Shown: one piece after another, positions 52,094-61,717 of the stretch | Layout: the number at the start of each line of letters is the position of its first letter | How positions within the stretch are numbered: position 1 is the first letter of the stretch | Assembly: GCF_902833905.1 (NCBI RefSeq) | Contig: NZ_CADFGP010000021.1 | Coordinates: 62,001-126,000, forward strand | DNA length: 64,000 nt | DNA from: Paraburkholderia tuberum STM678 | GTDB lineage: Bacteria > Pseudomonadota > Gammaproteobacteria > Burkholderiales > Burkholderiaceae | Direction of reading: 5' to 3' | Translations under genes and position numbers: made by a program | Notes under the pieces: model-generated | What the model was told of the DNA's origin: nothing | Databases searched by the model: none | What the model saw: only the letters and a program-made list of their open reading frames with translations

Positions 52094-52471
52094 ATGCAAA
52101 AGTGGTTTGCCGCGCTGCTGATTTCATTCGCAGCGAGTTCGCATGCAGCCGGCGATTCCTCGATGAACGCAACGGTTGAAAACGTCGCAGGTACGAATCA
52201 GGTCGGCGGCTTCGTCGCGCTACGGTCAGCGGACAGCAAGTGCCGTTATTACGGTGTACTGCAGCAGACTGCTCGTGCGCCGCGTGGCATGGCAGAGCGC
52301 ATCGCTGCACTGACCCAGGACGGAAAAGTCTATGACTGGATGACAGTTATCAGTTACTCGGAATGCCTGCAAGCGAACGGAACCTACACCAAGAAACGCG
52401 TTTCGCTGAATTCGCCCGGCGGAAAGCGGTTCCGCGTGGGCGATAGCGTAGAGCTGCGAGCACCGGTGTAA
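52094..52471 (+). CDS. Small secreted hypothetical protein
   Basis: 125 residues. The signal peptide MQKWFAALLISFAASSHAAG is followed by a beta-rich mature domain with two Cys (DSKCRYYG and SYSECLQANG) that could form a disulfide in the periplasm. TAGGAG lies 8 nt before the ATG. No characterised family is recognised. Confidence 0.7.
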   Translation: MQKWFAALLISFAASSHAAGDSSMNATVENVAGTNQVGGFVALRSADSKCRYYGVLQQTARAPRGMAERIAALTQDGKVYDWMTVISYSECLQANGTYTKKRVSLNSPGGKRFRVGDSVELRAPV

Positions 52472-52538
52472 CGAGGGCCAGCGCGCCACCGATAACGGCT
52501 TTTACCAGTCCCATGAGCGCGAGAAATCACTTCGACGA

Positions 52539-55091
52539 CTATCTATTCTCGCTGATTGCAGACAGGACACGGAGCTCTGCCGGACCGGAATTGCGATCGG
52601 TGGGTTCCTGGTTCGAGATGATATCGCTCGTACTTCGGACCACAACGGTTCGAGAGATCGACAGCGGTATTTCTGCAGCACGTAGTCGCTTCAGGATTGC
52701 AAATAGCAGATCGCTTCTGGTATCCCCGGCGATTCTCGGGCTACCGACATAGCCGGTAACAGTCAAGGTCATACCGTCAGGCGTCAACTGGCTAAAGATC
52801 ACCGATGGCGCGGGACGATCGAGAACCGATGGGTGATCCAGGTAAGCTTGCAGAAGAACATCGCGCACCTGCTCCGGATCGACGTCCAGCGCAAAAGTAA
52901 GGGCCAGTGTGACAACCCCCTGCGTTTTGTTTCCCATTGTCACGTTGCGCACATTCTGAGAAATCAGGTGCGAATTCGGAACGATCACCGTTGATCTGTC
53001 TGCGAGCTGTATTTCGGTCGCACGTACACTGATGCGCCGGATATCGCCTTCAATGCCGGTGATACTGATCATGTCGCCTACTTTGACCGGCCGTTCAGCA
53101 AGCAATATCAGCCCGGAAATGAAGTTTTTAACGATTTCCTGCAGACCAAAGCCAATGCCTACCGACAATGCGCTGACGATCCACGCCAGGTTATGCCATT
53201 TCACGCCGAGTACGGACAAGGTTTGCAGCGCGACGAGGACATAGCAGACGTTGGCGAAGACCGTCACCAGCGACGCGCGCATACCCGAACTCATTTGCGT
53301 CTTGGGCAGAAACTCGGCGTCCAGCCATTTGCGCATGAGCCCAACCAGATACAGGCACACTGCACAGGTAAAGATAGCGCTGAAGATATGGGCAGGAACG
53401 ATATTGAGCGCATGTAATCGCTCGCCACCGAGTACGTCGAGAATGCTATCGACCAGATCTCGGGGCGTTGTCCCGAGGCCGCCCGTTAGCAGTGCGATGA
53501 CTGCGGCGAGCATCAATGCGCTGCGAAGAATGGCGGAGAGTACCGTTGCCACCTGTTCGAGATGAACATCTTGCAGCCCGAATAGATGCCTGATTGTTTT
53601 GCCGCTGGCGTGGCATGGCGAAAATACGGTTTCGCAAACATCATGAGCGAGCTTCGTCAGCAGATAAACGCTGCTCAGTACGAGATCGAACCAGACCAGT
53701 TCGTAAGTCAGGAACCGCGCGAACGAAACATAACCACAGAGCAATGCAATCAGAGAAGCTCCGACGGCAAGGCTGACGGCGGCATGAATAATGCCAGCGA
53801 GGGTAGAACGCGCCTCAGGCGATTCTCGGGCAGCGGCGAGCGCAGTGAGTACCCGGTTTGCGCGTAAAAGCGACATCCCGATGGTCACAGCGACCACCAA
53901 CGCCACCACGCCGCGAGTAAAGAGCGTAAGTTGCACGCTGGTATCGACGGCCCGGTTGATCTGTTCGACGGCTCCTGAAAACAGCAGCAGTGCGGCCAGT
54001 GTCCGTGGGAAAGGGCGTAGCGCGCGAGCGACGGGATCCGCGATGGCCGGCAACCGCCATGACGGATGTCGTGTGCAAAGCAATGCCCGGCCGAGAGCAG
54101 CGACCAGCGCGCAGGTCACAACATGTTTGATGATTTCGCCGGCGAAGCCTTGCAGCGCAGGAGGCAGCGCCTGCTGACGGGTCAACGCGAAGTAGAGCAG
54201 ATCAACGGCACATATGGTGGTCACCAAAGACGCGAACACGGTCGAGATCGCCATCGCGCTGCGCCGTATCCGGCCTTCCGGAAGGCGGCGTAGGCAGAAC
54301 CGCTCTGATGCTCTGTCGAGAAGCCGCGTTCCAATCGTTGCGACGGCCAGGGCGAGCAGCACAAGCAGGGCGGTTGCAACCCGCTGCCCCGGTTGCCATG
54401 TCGTTTGAATCTGCCTGTCGATCTGCGCCTTGAAGTCTCGCAGACGTTGATAGTCAGCCGTGTCCGGGTGGAGCGCCGACGCCCAGAACGCGGCGCTGAC
54501 TACGCTGTCGGAACGAAGGGCCAGTTGATCTTTCAGATGGTTTTGCAGCAGTCGCGTGATCTGGGCGCTCAGATTGGCAAGGTTCTCCTTGATCGTTGCC
54601 GCCTGCTTGAGTTCGGCATCGAGTTGCAATTGCTGAGCGGCGAGAACGCTGCGCTGTTCGGCGACCGCGGGAGTTTCCGCGGCGGATTCGGAAGCGGGTG
54701 CTGTTCCGAGTACGTCGAGCTGGGCATGCGTTTTCGCGCGATCGGGCTCCAGCGACGTGGTGATCAGCCTGTCGACGTCTTCGGCGACGCGCCGGCTCAA
54801 TGCGTCCAGCCCGGACAGCTGCGCGTCGCTTGTTGCCGTCGAAGCACGCTGCCGGATCTGGTCCTGTTTTTCCTGAAGCGCGCCGAGCCTTTGTAATGCC
54901 TCGGAGCCCGCGCCCATGGACGGCGAAGAATCAGCAGGAGCATCTATGCTAAGGGGCGGCAGCGTCGCTGCGTTGGAGGCAACCGGAATCAGGCCGAACA
55001 TCGTCAGCGCGATAAGGTGAAAAATGACTGCAACTATTTGTCGCGCGGCGCAAGCGCGGCGAAGAGTATGCATTTGAGAGATCTGGCTCAT
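52539..55091 (-). CDS. Large MscS-family mechanosensitive channel protein
   Basis: 850 residues. A signal peptide and a periplasmic helical region (DUF3772-like, about residues 60-240) are followed by about nine to eleven membrane helices. The MscS core includes the pore helix ALSVGIGFGLQEIVKNFISG, then the beta domain RPVKVGDMISITGIEGDIRR and IVPNSHLISQNVRN. This is the architecture of MscK/MscM-like large channels, which release solutes when membrane tension rises. The start may also be the ATG at 55073. Confidence 0.9.
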   Translation of the reverse strand: MSQISQMHTLRRACAARQIVAVIFHLIALTMFGLIPVASNAATLPPLSIDAPADSSPSMGAGSEALQRLGALQEKQDQIRQRASTATSDAQLSGLDALSRRVAEDVDRLITTSLEPDRAKTHAQLDVLGTAPASESAAETPAVAEQRSVLAAQQLQLDAELKQAATIKENLANLSAQITRLLQNHLKDQLALRSDSVVSAAFWASALHPDTADYQRLRDFKAQIDRQIQTTWQPGQRVATALLVLLALAVATIGTRLLDRASERFCLRRLPEGRIRRSAMAISTVFASLVTTICAVDLLYFALTRQQALPPALQGFAGEIIKHVVTCALVAALGRALLCTRHPSWRLPAIADPVARALRPFPRTLAALLLFSGAVEQINRAVDTSVQLTLFTRGVVALVVAVTIGMSLLRANRVLTALAAARESPEARSTLAGIIHAAVSLAVGASLIALLCGYVSFARFLTYELVWFDLVLSSVYLLTKLAHDVCETVFSPCHASGKTIRHLFGLQDVHLEQVATVLSAILRSALMLAAVIALLTGGLGTTPRDLVDSILDVLGGERLHALNIVPAHIFSAIFTCAVCLYLVGLMRKWLDAEFLPKTQMSSGMRASLVTVFANVCYVLVALQTLSVLGVKWHNLAWIVSALSVGIGFGLQEIVKNFISGLILLAERPVKVGDMISITGIEGDIRRISVRATEIQLADRSTVIVPNSHLISQNVRNVTMGNKTQGVVTLALTFALDVDPEQVRDVLLQAYLDHPSVLDRPAPSVIFSQLTPDGMTLTVTGYVGSPRIAGDTRSDLLFAILKRLRAAEIPLSISRTVVVRSTSDIISNQEPTDRNSGPAELRVLSAISENR

Positions 55092-55478
55092 GCACGCGAT
55101 ACCTAGGTAAGCGGTGTTGCATTCGGTCGCGGCCGGGCGTGAAATGAGGGAGCCGCACTGCGGTAGGAGAGGAAGCTAATGAATCATACATGATTATCAT
55201 ATCATATATGATCGATACGGCAAATATGAAAGGTGTGCACGGTCAGCGCTTGGCCCGCTGATGTGCGATGGCGGCCGCTTGAGCATCGGCGTGCGCTATC
55301 CAGTTTGTGCGAGAAACGGTCGGTATAGTGGGACGTTGAAAGTTGGAAGCTGATCTTGGATGCTTTTTACAAGGCTTCCCTCGATATCGGGCTCCCGACT
55401 AATTGGCATCTATCAAACCATCGTTTCCTGGACTCACCGGTAGGCGCGCAGGCAACGCGGTAATGGAGGAGCATCGAC
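55092..55478. other. 387-bp divergent promoter region
   Basis: It carries an AT-rich core around 55180-55215 with two palindromic sites (listed separately). It serves the MscS gene on one side and a hypothetical gene on the other. No gene is seen. Confidence 0.45.
55183..55212. promoter_or_regulatory. Pair of AT-rich palindromes
   Basis: ATCATACATGAT (one mismatch pair) at 55183-55194 and the perfect palindrome ATCATATATGAT at 55201-55212 are spaced 18 bp centre to centre, about 100 bp upstream of the MscS gene. This fits two stacked dimer-binding sites. Confidence 0.45.
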
Positions 55479-56228
55479 ATGGAACAGAGCAACGCATTGC
55501 CGGATTCGATCCGGGCAGCGATTGAGGCGCACGGCGGTGCAGCGCGATGGGCCGAACTGGCGGAGATCGAGGCGACGGTTTCCGCCTGCGGCCTTCTGTT
55601 CACCGCAAAGCGACGGCCAATACTGCGACAAGTGCAGGTTCGCGCGTCGACACACGAGCCTCGTTTCGCTTTCAACGATTTTCCGCAGGTTGGCGAAACG
55701 AGTGAACTTCAAGGAGAAGAACTTGTTCGCGTCGTCGGGCGAGACGGGGCTATCCTGGCTCGCCGCGACGGACCGCGAACAGCATTTCGTGGCTGGCGAC
55801 GGCAAATCTACTGGGACGACCTCGACTTTGTCTATTTCGGCGCCTACGCGTTCTGGAACTATCTGACAGCACCTTTCTTATTCTTGCGCGGCGGCTTTAC
55901 GTTCAAAGAACTTCCGCCACTGGCGACTTCGGCCGGGATATGGCCAAGAATCCGGGCGACCTTTCCCAGCGACATTCCAACGCACAGCCGGGTCCAGGAT
56001 TTCTATTTCGATAGGCAACATCGCCTTTGCAGGATCGATTACACCGCCATGGTTATCGGACGCTGGGCGCGGGCCGCTCACATCTGCGAGGACTTTCGCG
56101 AATTCGATGGATTCCTGGTACCGACTCGCCGGACGGTAAAGCCGCTGCCGGTTGGCAACGCTCCATTGCCAGCTCCGACTCTCGTCGCGATCGAGGTCCA
56201 CGATTTTCGACCAAGGCCTTCCGATTGA
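55479..56228 (+). CDS. Conserved-looking hypothetical protein
   Basis: 249 residues, no signal peptide. It starts with a helix (LPDSIRAAIEAHGGAARWAE) and continues with repeated beta strands and aromatic-rich stretches (FRGWRRQIYWDDLDFVYFGA). It ends with TLVAIEVHDFRP. A lipoprotein-carrier-like beta sheet is imaginable but not demonstrated. GGAGGA lies 8 nt before the ATG, strong support for expression. Confidence 0.72.
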   Translation: MEQSNALPDSIRAAIEAHGGAARWAELAEIEATVSACGLLFTAKRRPILRQVQVRASTHEPRFAFNDFPQVGETSELQGEELVRVVGRDGAILARRDGPRTAFRGWRRQIYWDDLDFVYFGAYAFWNYLTAPFLFLRGGFTFKELPPLATSAGIWPRIRATFPSDIPTHSRVQDFYFDRQHRLCRIDYTAMVIGRWARAAHICEDFREFDGFLVPTRRTVKPLPVGNAPLPAPTLVAIEVHDFRPRPSD

Positions 56229-56235
56229 CGCCAGT

Positions 56236-56472
56236 TCAATCGGCCGCTGCGGCTGACGAAGCAAGGCGGCCTCGGTCAGTTGTTCGAGGTTGTGAAGGCA
56301 CTTGCATGCTGACTTCGACTCGACATCGAGGTTGCCCTCGCCGGGCGCCCGGCGCGTGCGCTGTCGTGACGGGAATGACGGTTTTCGGAAACTCGCGATG
56401 GTAGCTTTGGGGCGGCGCTGCCTGAACGCGAAAGGGATCTGCCTCGTGGTACTTGACGTGTCTGGATTCCAT
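56236..56472 (-). CDS. Possible small protein after the DUF3141 gene
   Basis: 78 residues from ATG 56472, with GAGGGAG about 7 nt upstream. It follows the DUF3141 gene by 32 bp in the same direction. The start MESRHVKYHEADPFRVQAAP looks plausible, but the C-terminal half is generic high-GC sequence. It could be the broken start of a larger gene that once followed DUF3141. Confidence 0.33.
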   Translation of the reverse strand: MESRHVKYHEADPFRVQAAPPQSYHREFPKTVIPVTTAHAPGARRGQPRCRVEVSMQVPSQPRTTDRGRLASSAAAAD

Positions 56473-56504
56473 GGCGGGCTCCCTCACTGACGGGTTGGCG
56501 GCAC

Positions 56505-58856
56505 TCACGAAGCCGTGGCCCGAACGCGCGGTGCGTGGGCCTTTTGGGGCTGCGACTCGAGCGCGGTTGTCGCGCCGAGCACTGACCGGATGGCGCGCAG
56601 CGCCTCTTCCTGCGCGGGTGTCGGCGGGATGCGCAGCACCCGCCGGTCGGCCAGCAGCTTGTCGAGCAAGGTCAGGAGCCGGTTTCGGTCTTCCGGGCTG
56701 GCGAGCAGATCGGGCAACGTCTGGATAGCCTGTTGCGGCTCAAAAGTCGCGATGAGTTCCTGCTCCCCGCGAATGCGCCGCCAGTCGGCAGGAGGCAAAT
56801 GCGGCAGGTCGTCGGCATATTCATCGACCAGTTGCTTGACTGTCTCGATGCGCGATAGCGGCAGCGGCTCGCCCTTTGGCGCGAGCAGGAACGCGGTGCG
56901 CGCGACCGCCTCGTTGTAGCCGCCCTGCCTCAGCGAGGCGAGCGCCGCCTGGACGAACGGCAGGCTGCGAGGATCGGCGGCGGCGGACGTGCCGGCGCCA
57001 TGCTCGCCGAGGCGGTCCGGGTCGTACATTGCGAAAAGATTCGCGTAGATGGAGAAGAACAGTGCTTCGATGCTGGCGTCTCTTACCGCCCGGAACTGGT
57101 CGAGCGAGGCGCTGATCAGTTCTGAGCCGCGCTGCTCCACCTTGCGCCACGGTTCGAGGTCGCTCGAGGGCTGCCGGCTGGCTCTGACAGCATCGGCCAT
57201 CGGACGCAGCGCGGCCACCCACGGATTCAGGTCCGAGAATGCCCAGCGCTGCAGACGCAACGGATGAAAATCGCGCAGCAACCGCGCGGTCATCTCGTTC
57301 GACGCATGCTGCACGAAGGGTTGAACGAACAGCTCGTAGGCTCGCTGGTTGAACTCCGACACCACCGCCACGGCCTTGAACGGCTTTTCGTCCTCGCGCC
57401 GCAACTCGTTGAAATGCTCGACGGCTTCTTCCAGCCGGTGTTCGGTGAGCGAGACCTCGTATTCCGTTTTGCCGTCTGCGCCCTTTCCCTCCTTGATCGA
57501 CATGCCGTAGAGGCCCGGCGCGAGCGTCTCGATTGTCTCCAGCACGTTGAAGATTTGCGTGTATTCCTTCTTCGCCACCTTGCCGGAAACAAAGATGCCG
57601 AGATGGCCGACGTCCTCGTGCATCAGGGCGACGATGACCTGGCCGCGCGCCTTGATCTCCTCGGTGCTGCTGTATATGTCAGCGACCCAGTTGAACGCCT
57701 GTTGCGGCGGCGTGATGTTGTCGCCCATCGATGCGAAAAGGATGATGGGCGAGCGGATGGCGCGCAGATCGAAGGATTTGCCCGACGGGCCGGACACTTC
57801 GCCGGACCACAGCTTGTTGCCGATGAAGAGGTTACGAGTGATCCACTCGATCTCTTCCCGGTTCATCAGGTAGTAGCTGCCCCACCACCGCTCGAACTCG
57901 ATAAAGCGCGCCGGTTCCGTATCGATGTTGGCGAACACGTTGTAGTACTTGTCCCAGAACGTGTTGGCGGGGTTCAAATACTCGAAGTTGTTCACGAGAT
58001 GCGCGCCGTCGAACTTGCCGTTGCCAAGATCGGCCGCCAGGGACGAGAGCCACGTGCCACCCAGAATGCCTCCGGCATAACGCATTGGATTGGGCACCTC
58101 GCTCTCGCTCCACGCCCCGCTCCAGTAAGACATGGGCGCGCCGTTGACCAGGATGGGACCGGTGTCTTCCGGCGACGAACTGGCAAGCATCATCGCGGCC
58201 CAGCCGCCCTGGCAATTTCCGACGATCGCGGGCTTTGGGCTGTCTGAATGCAGTTCGCGCACCTTCCGTACGAACTGCTGCTCGGCCGCGCACACGTCGA
58301 GCAGGGTCTGGCCGGGCTCTGGCTCCTGGGAGAATACGACGAAATAGACGGGATGACCGGCGCGCAGGGCAACGCCGACCTGCGAATCGTCCTTGAAGCC
58401 CCCGATGCCGGGACCGTGCCCGGCGCGCGGATCGATGATCAGATACGGGCGCTTCTTCACGTCGACCACGACACCCTCCGGCGGCCGTATCGACAGCAGA
58501 GCGTAGTTGACGGGCCGCTCAAAGTGCCTCGCGTCGAGCACCATGTCATAGTCGAAATGCAACGCCGGCTTGATCCCGGCCTTGTTGCGCTCGATGAACT
58601 CGTTGCCGCGTTGACGCAAGGCATCCCAGAACAGGACGGAGCGCTGCGCGAAATCGGCCGTATAGTGCCAGGCACCCCATGGTGTGAACTGCGCCAGGTT
58701 GGGAATGGTGAGAGCGGACGTACCGTCGCCCCCCTTGATTGCGTCGCTCGTCCTCTGCCCGAACCGTTGCCGGGCCTCTTCCAGGCGATTGTGCAACAGC
58801 CGCAGGATTTTCAATGCGATCTCGTGATTGCGTGTCAGTTGGGTAACCTGGTCCAT
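56505..58856 (-). CDS. DUF3141 (PHA-synthase-like) alpha/beta-hydrolase protein
   Basis: 783 residues. An N-terminal helical region is followed by an alpha/beta-hydrolase core. YLIIDPRAGHGPGIGGFKDD and PAIVGNCQGGWAAMMLASSS resemble the lipase-box region of PHA synthases, with Cys in the nucleophile position. FASMGDNITPPQQAFNW and HEDVGHLGIFVSGKVAKKE supply candidate Asp and His. The C-terminal 300 residues are helical and specific to DUF3141. AAGGAG lies 9 nt before the ATG. A role in polyester or acyl metabolism is inferred only. Confidence 0.85.
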   Translation of the reverse strand: MDQVTQLTRNHEIALKILRLLHNRLEEARQRFGQRTSDAIKGGDGTSALTIPNLAQFTPWGAWHYTADFAQRSVLFWDALRQRGNEFIERNKAGIKPALHFDYDMVLDARHFERPVNYALLSIRPPEGVVVDVKKRPYLIIDPRAGHGPGIGGFKDDSQVGVALRAGHPVYFVVFSQEPEPGQTLLDVCAAEQQFVRKVRELHSDSPKPAIVGNCQGGWAAMMLASSSPEDTGPILVNGAPMSYWSGAWSESEVPNPMRYAGGILGGTWLSSLAADLGNGKFDGAHLVNNFEYLNPANTFWDKYYNVFANIDTEPARFIEFERWWGSYYLMNREEIEWITRNLFIGNKLWSGEVSGPSGKSFDLRAIRSPIILFASMGDNITPPQQAFNWVADIYSSTEEIKARGQVIVALMHEDVGHLGIFVSGKVAKKEYTQIFNVLETIETLAPGLYGMSIKEGKGADGKTEYEVSLTEHRLEEAVEHFNELRREDEKPFKAVAVVSEFNQRAYELFVQPFVQHASNEMTARLLRDFHPLRLQRWAFSDLNPWVAALRPMADAVRASRQPSSDLEPWRKVEQRGSELISASLDQFRAVRDASIEALFFSIYANLFAMYDPDRLGEHGAGTSAAADPRSLPFVQAALASLRQGGYNEAVARTAFLLAPKGEPLPLSRIETVKQLVDEYADDLPHLPPADWRRIRGEQELIATFEPQQAIQTLPDLLASPEDRNRLLTLLDKLLADRRVLRIPPTPAQEEALRAIRSVLGATTALESQPQKAHAPRVRATAS

Positions 58857-58939
58857 CTCATGAATCTCCTTAAGCGAAGCGACTTAACCCGGCACAACTG
58901 CTCATTCCGTTGCCTGGTTGCAGAGAAGCTTGCATCGTC

Positions 58940-59155
58940 GAGGAATTGGGCGTGCGCGAAGCGCTGGATGCGCGCCGCATCCGCCCGGTGCGCATCGCGC
59001 TGCAGAACCAGCGCGATGACCTGCTCGCGTTCGCCGGCGTGCTCGATGAGAAGCTCGCCGCGATCGCGCAGCGCGCCAACGTCTCGGATGAGCTCGTGCG
59101 CGCCGCGTGTGTGCTGCGTCGCAAGCCGCGGACTTCACCCGCGTGCGCCACCTAA
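58940..59155 (+). pseudogene. Transposase-like C-terminal fragment
   Basis: An open frame with strongly GC-biased third positions reads VEELGVREALDARRIRPVRI, ALQNQRDDLLAFAGVLDEKL and AAIAQRANVSDELVRAACVL, and stops at 59153-59155. The pattern (QRDDLLAFAGVLD..LA.IA....S..LVR.ACVL) resembles the C-terminal part of a DDE transposase found in Burkholderia. There is no start codon, and terminal repeats are not visible. It is a remnant at best. Confidence 0.4.
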
Positions 59156-60069
59156 CCAGCAGCGGACGGTCCCATGCCCTGTTCGAAGAACTCCGCGGTA
59201 TGGTCGATAAACGCCCTGACTTTCGCGGGCAACAGTGCGCGTCCGATGTATGCCAGGCGGACCTCGGCCGCAGTATCGGCGATCTCGAAGTCTTCCAGCA
59301 GACGAACGAGCCGTCCGGCCTTTATGTCCTGCTCAACAAGGGCGAGTGGAAGCAAACCAACACCGAATCCTTCGAGTACGATGTCGCGATTGAATATGGG
59401 ATTGTTCGACGCAATTTCGTAGCTGATCGGGACCGCGATGTTTTCCTGTTCCATTCGAAAGGTGACGCAGGGTTTGTGCATCGAAGGAGGGACCGTGACG
59501 AACACATGGTCGGCCAGCTCAGCCGGATGCCGGGGCCGAGGACGCCTGCCCAGATAAGCTTCCGTTGTGACGACGACCAGCGGCAACCGCTGGAGCAGCC
59601 GCGTCACAGCCAGATCCGTCGCCAGCATGAAAGGCAGGACGATACCCAGATCGTAACCGTCGGCCGTCAGGTCCACGGGCCGCTCGGTCAATGTGATATC
59701 CAGGGTGACGTTCGGATGCTTGCGTTTAAAGGACGCAATCAGCGGTGCGAGCCACGTCAATGCGGTGGTCGTATGTGCGACCAGTCGCAGCATGCCCGCC
59801 GGCACTCGACCGTGGCCCGCCGCACTGGCTTCCAGGCAATCGAGGTCATCCAGGATGCGACAACATCCATCGTAAAAACGCTCCGCGGCTTCCGTCAGCG
59901 AAAACTGTCGGGTCGAGCGATGGAAGAGTCGCGTGCCCAGGCGCTCTTCCAGCGATGCGATCGCCCGCGAAACGACCGATGGCGAGAGATCCATCATTTC
60001 CCCGGCACGTCTGAAGTGTTTGACTTCGACGATACTCCGGAACAGGCGCAAGCTTTCAATGTATTCCAT
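59152..60069 (-). CDS. LysR-family transcriptional regulator
   Basis: 305 residues. The N-terminal winged HTH is MEYIESLRLFRSIVEVKHFR, then RAGEMMDLSPSVVSRAIASL and EERLGTRLFHRSTR. The C-terminal substrate-binding fold has LRLVAHTTTALTWLAPLIA and GVGLLPLALVEQDIKAGRL. It is of the CrgA-like LysR type, with an effector and targets that cannot be inferred. No divergent metabolic gene is adjacent. Confidence 0.9.
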   Translation of the reverse strand: MEYIESLRLFRSIVEVKHFRRAGEMMDLSPSVVSRAIASLEERLGTRLFHRSTRQFSLTEAAERFYDGCCRILDDLDCLEASAAGHGRVPAGMLRLVAHTTTALTWLAPLIASFKRKHPNVTLDITLTERPVDLTADGYDLGIVLPFMLATDLAVTRLLQRLPLVVVTTEAYLGRRPRPRHPAELADHVFVTVPPSMHKPCVTFRMEQENIAVPISYEIASNNPIFNRDIVLEGFGVGLLPLALVEQDIKAGRLVRLLEDFEIADTAAEVRLAYIGRALLPAKVRAFIDHTAEFFEQGMGPSAAG

Positions 60070-60299
60070 GGTTAACGTCCCATCTGCTATCTGACGACTT
60101 GTGTAGATATCCTTTGGATATCAGTCCTGTTCGTGGACCTGTACCGCACCGCACGCTGTGGAACATAGTCCAATGCCGTGCAACCGCGACCAGGGGTACT
60201 GTCCGGTCACGCCTCGCGCGCGTGGATGCGCCTGGTGTCACTGCCGCACATGAAAGCGCTGAGCATTCTGCCGTAAAGACACCAGAGAACCGAATCGCA

Positions 60300-60689
60300 T
60301 CAGATCGGCTGTTCTATCAGGCTAACGCTTCTCGCACAGATCATTGCGTGAGCATTAGCCGGTGTGGGCCCAGTGAGGCGCGGCCTGTAGATGGCATCTC
60401 CGATTTCGATTAGCCGACCGGTCAGCGCACAGATGCCTGGCACCCGCGCGACGACTTCGCACCATGTCTGGTATCCATAGTGTCCGGAGCGCGCATCGCA
60501 CCAAGAAACGATCAGTGTTTGCGCGCTCGGTTGGTCGAGTACCCGTATGATTGGCTTATCGGTCGAAGCGATCGACTGTCGAACAGAGGAACCGTTCAAG
60601 GCAGATCCGTGCGCAGTGGCTCGTTCGTTAAGTTTCCAATCGCCAAGCCTTGTGACGGTCATACTCCACGGATCAACAGCGCGATTCAT
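60300..60689 (-). CDS. DUF3331 domain protein
   Basis: 129 residues. The core IIRVLDQPSAQTLIVSWCDA, then RSGHYGYQTWCEVVAR and CALTGRLIEIGDAIYRPR, matches the DUF3331 family of Burkholderiales, which has a paired-Cys pattern. ATG 60689 has GGGAG about 8 nt upstream. Function is unknown. Confidence 0.8.
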   Translation of the reverse strand: MNRAVDPWSMTVTRLGDWKLNERATAHGSALNGSSVRQSIASTDKPIIRVLDQPSAQTLIVSWCDARSGHYGYQTWCEVVARVPGICALTGRLIEIGDAIYRPRLTGPTPANAHAMICARSVSLIEQPI

Positions 60690-60829
60690 CACCTGGCTCC
60701 CTCTGTGCAAGCTCGAACGCTTGCGCTTCGCGTGAGCGCTGCCCACCATAGCTGCTCTCTTGCGTCGAAAATTACCGGTCCGATTGCGTCGGCAAGTCCC
60801 CCGGGTCGGGGAGATCGTTCTTCGAGGCT

Positions 60830-61717
60830 TTACCGGTATGCTGCTGCCGGGCCCAAATTCCTATGCGTGCGCTGCCCCCGTGCCGCCATGTGCGTTGTCG
60901 CAGGTAGCAGCCAGGACGCTGCGGGCCGCCTCGACCAGGACTGCATATCGGCAGCAACGCGTGCAAAATCGCTCGCCGCCGGGGACCCAGGAAATGCATC
61001 GACGACACAGCGCGAAAGCTCTGCCGCTTGCGCGATACACGGATCGATCGAGATGCAGCCTGCCTTGAGAACCGAGACAGCCAGATAATCGCGCGCAATG
61101 GCTCCGAGACTTTCCAGCAGCGCGTGAGTGTCCGCTTCACCATCGAACAGATTCACAATGATGCGGAATTCCTCGATGCCCTGTGCGAGACGCAGGCGCT
61201 TCATGCAAACGTAAGTGTCTGCTACTGCAGCGGCCGACAGGTGCATGACGACGATGACGTGGTGGGCTTGCAACGCAAGTGGTGAAAACGCGCCGTTGCC
61301 AGCAAGCGCGGCATCAATCAGCACGATGTCGGGCGGGCTTGTGAGCACCGCGTCGTACTGCAGGCCAGCGAAGTTTTCATGATCCGTATGGCCGGTGCCA
61401 GTCGAGTGGAACTGACGTCGACCACGGTCAACGGCCAGCACGCGCGGCAAGTTGCGATGGATCGCGGGAGCGAACACGCCTGCGGCGTGAATGTCTTGAA
61501 GCATTGTGCTCGCCGACCGCGCGCCAGGACATTCGTCCACCACCAGCACGTCCATACCCTGTCTGGTCAGCGCCATCGCGAGGTTGACAACGGCAGCCGT
61601 ACGGCCGACTCCTTTCGAGCCGCCTGCGACAGCGACCACACGCGTAGCACTGTTGGCGAACATCTGGCGCAACCCGAGCGCCTGTCCGGAGACTATATCC
61701 TTCACTGATTCACCCAC
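60830..61717 (-). CDS. Orphan FlhG/MinD-like ATPase with altered P-loop
   Basis: 295 residues. VVAVAGGSKGVGRTAAVVNL aligns with the FlhG deviant Walker A, but the usual final GKT is GRT. VLVVDECPGARSASTML holds the switch I/Walker A' region, and PPDIVLIDAALAGNGAFSPL holds Walker B. The C-terminal ELSRCVVDAFPGSPAASDFA is the typical Burkholderia FlhG ending. FlhG normally controls flagellar number, but no flagellar gene is in the window. The substituted Lys may reduce ATP hydrolysis. Confidence 0.8.
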   Translation of the reverse strand: MGESVKDIVSGQALGLRQMFANSATRVVAVAGGSKGVGRTAAVVNLAMALTRQGMDVLVVDECPGARSASTMLQDIHAAGVFAPAIHRNLPRVLAVDRGRRQFHSTGTGHTDHENFAGLQYDAVLTSPPDIVLIDAALAGNGAFSPLALQAHHVIVVMHLSAAAVADTYVCMKRLRLAQGIEEFRIIVNLFDGEADTHALLESLGAIARDYLAVSVLKAGCISIDPCIAQAAELSRCVVDAFPGSPAASDFARVAADMQSWSRRPAASWLLPATTHMAARGQRTHRNLGPAAAYR

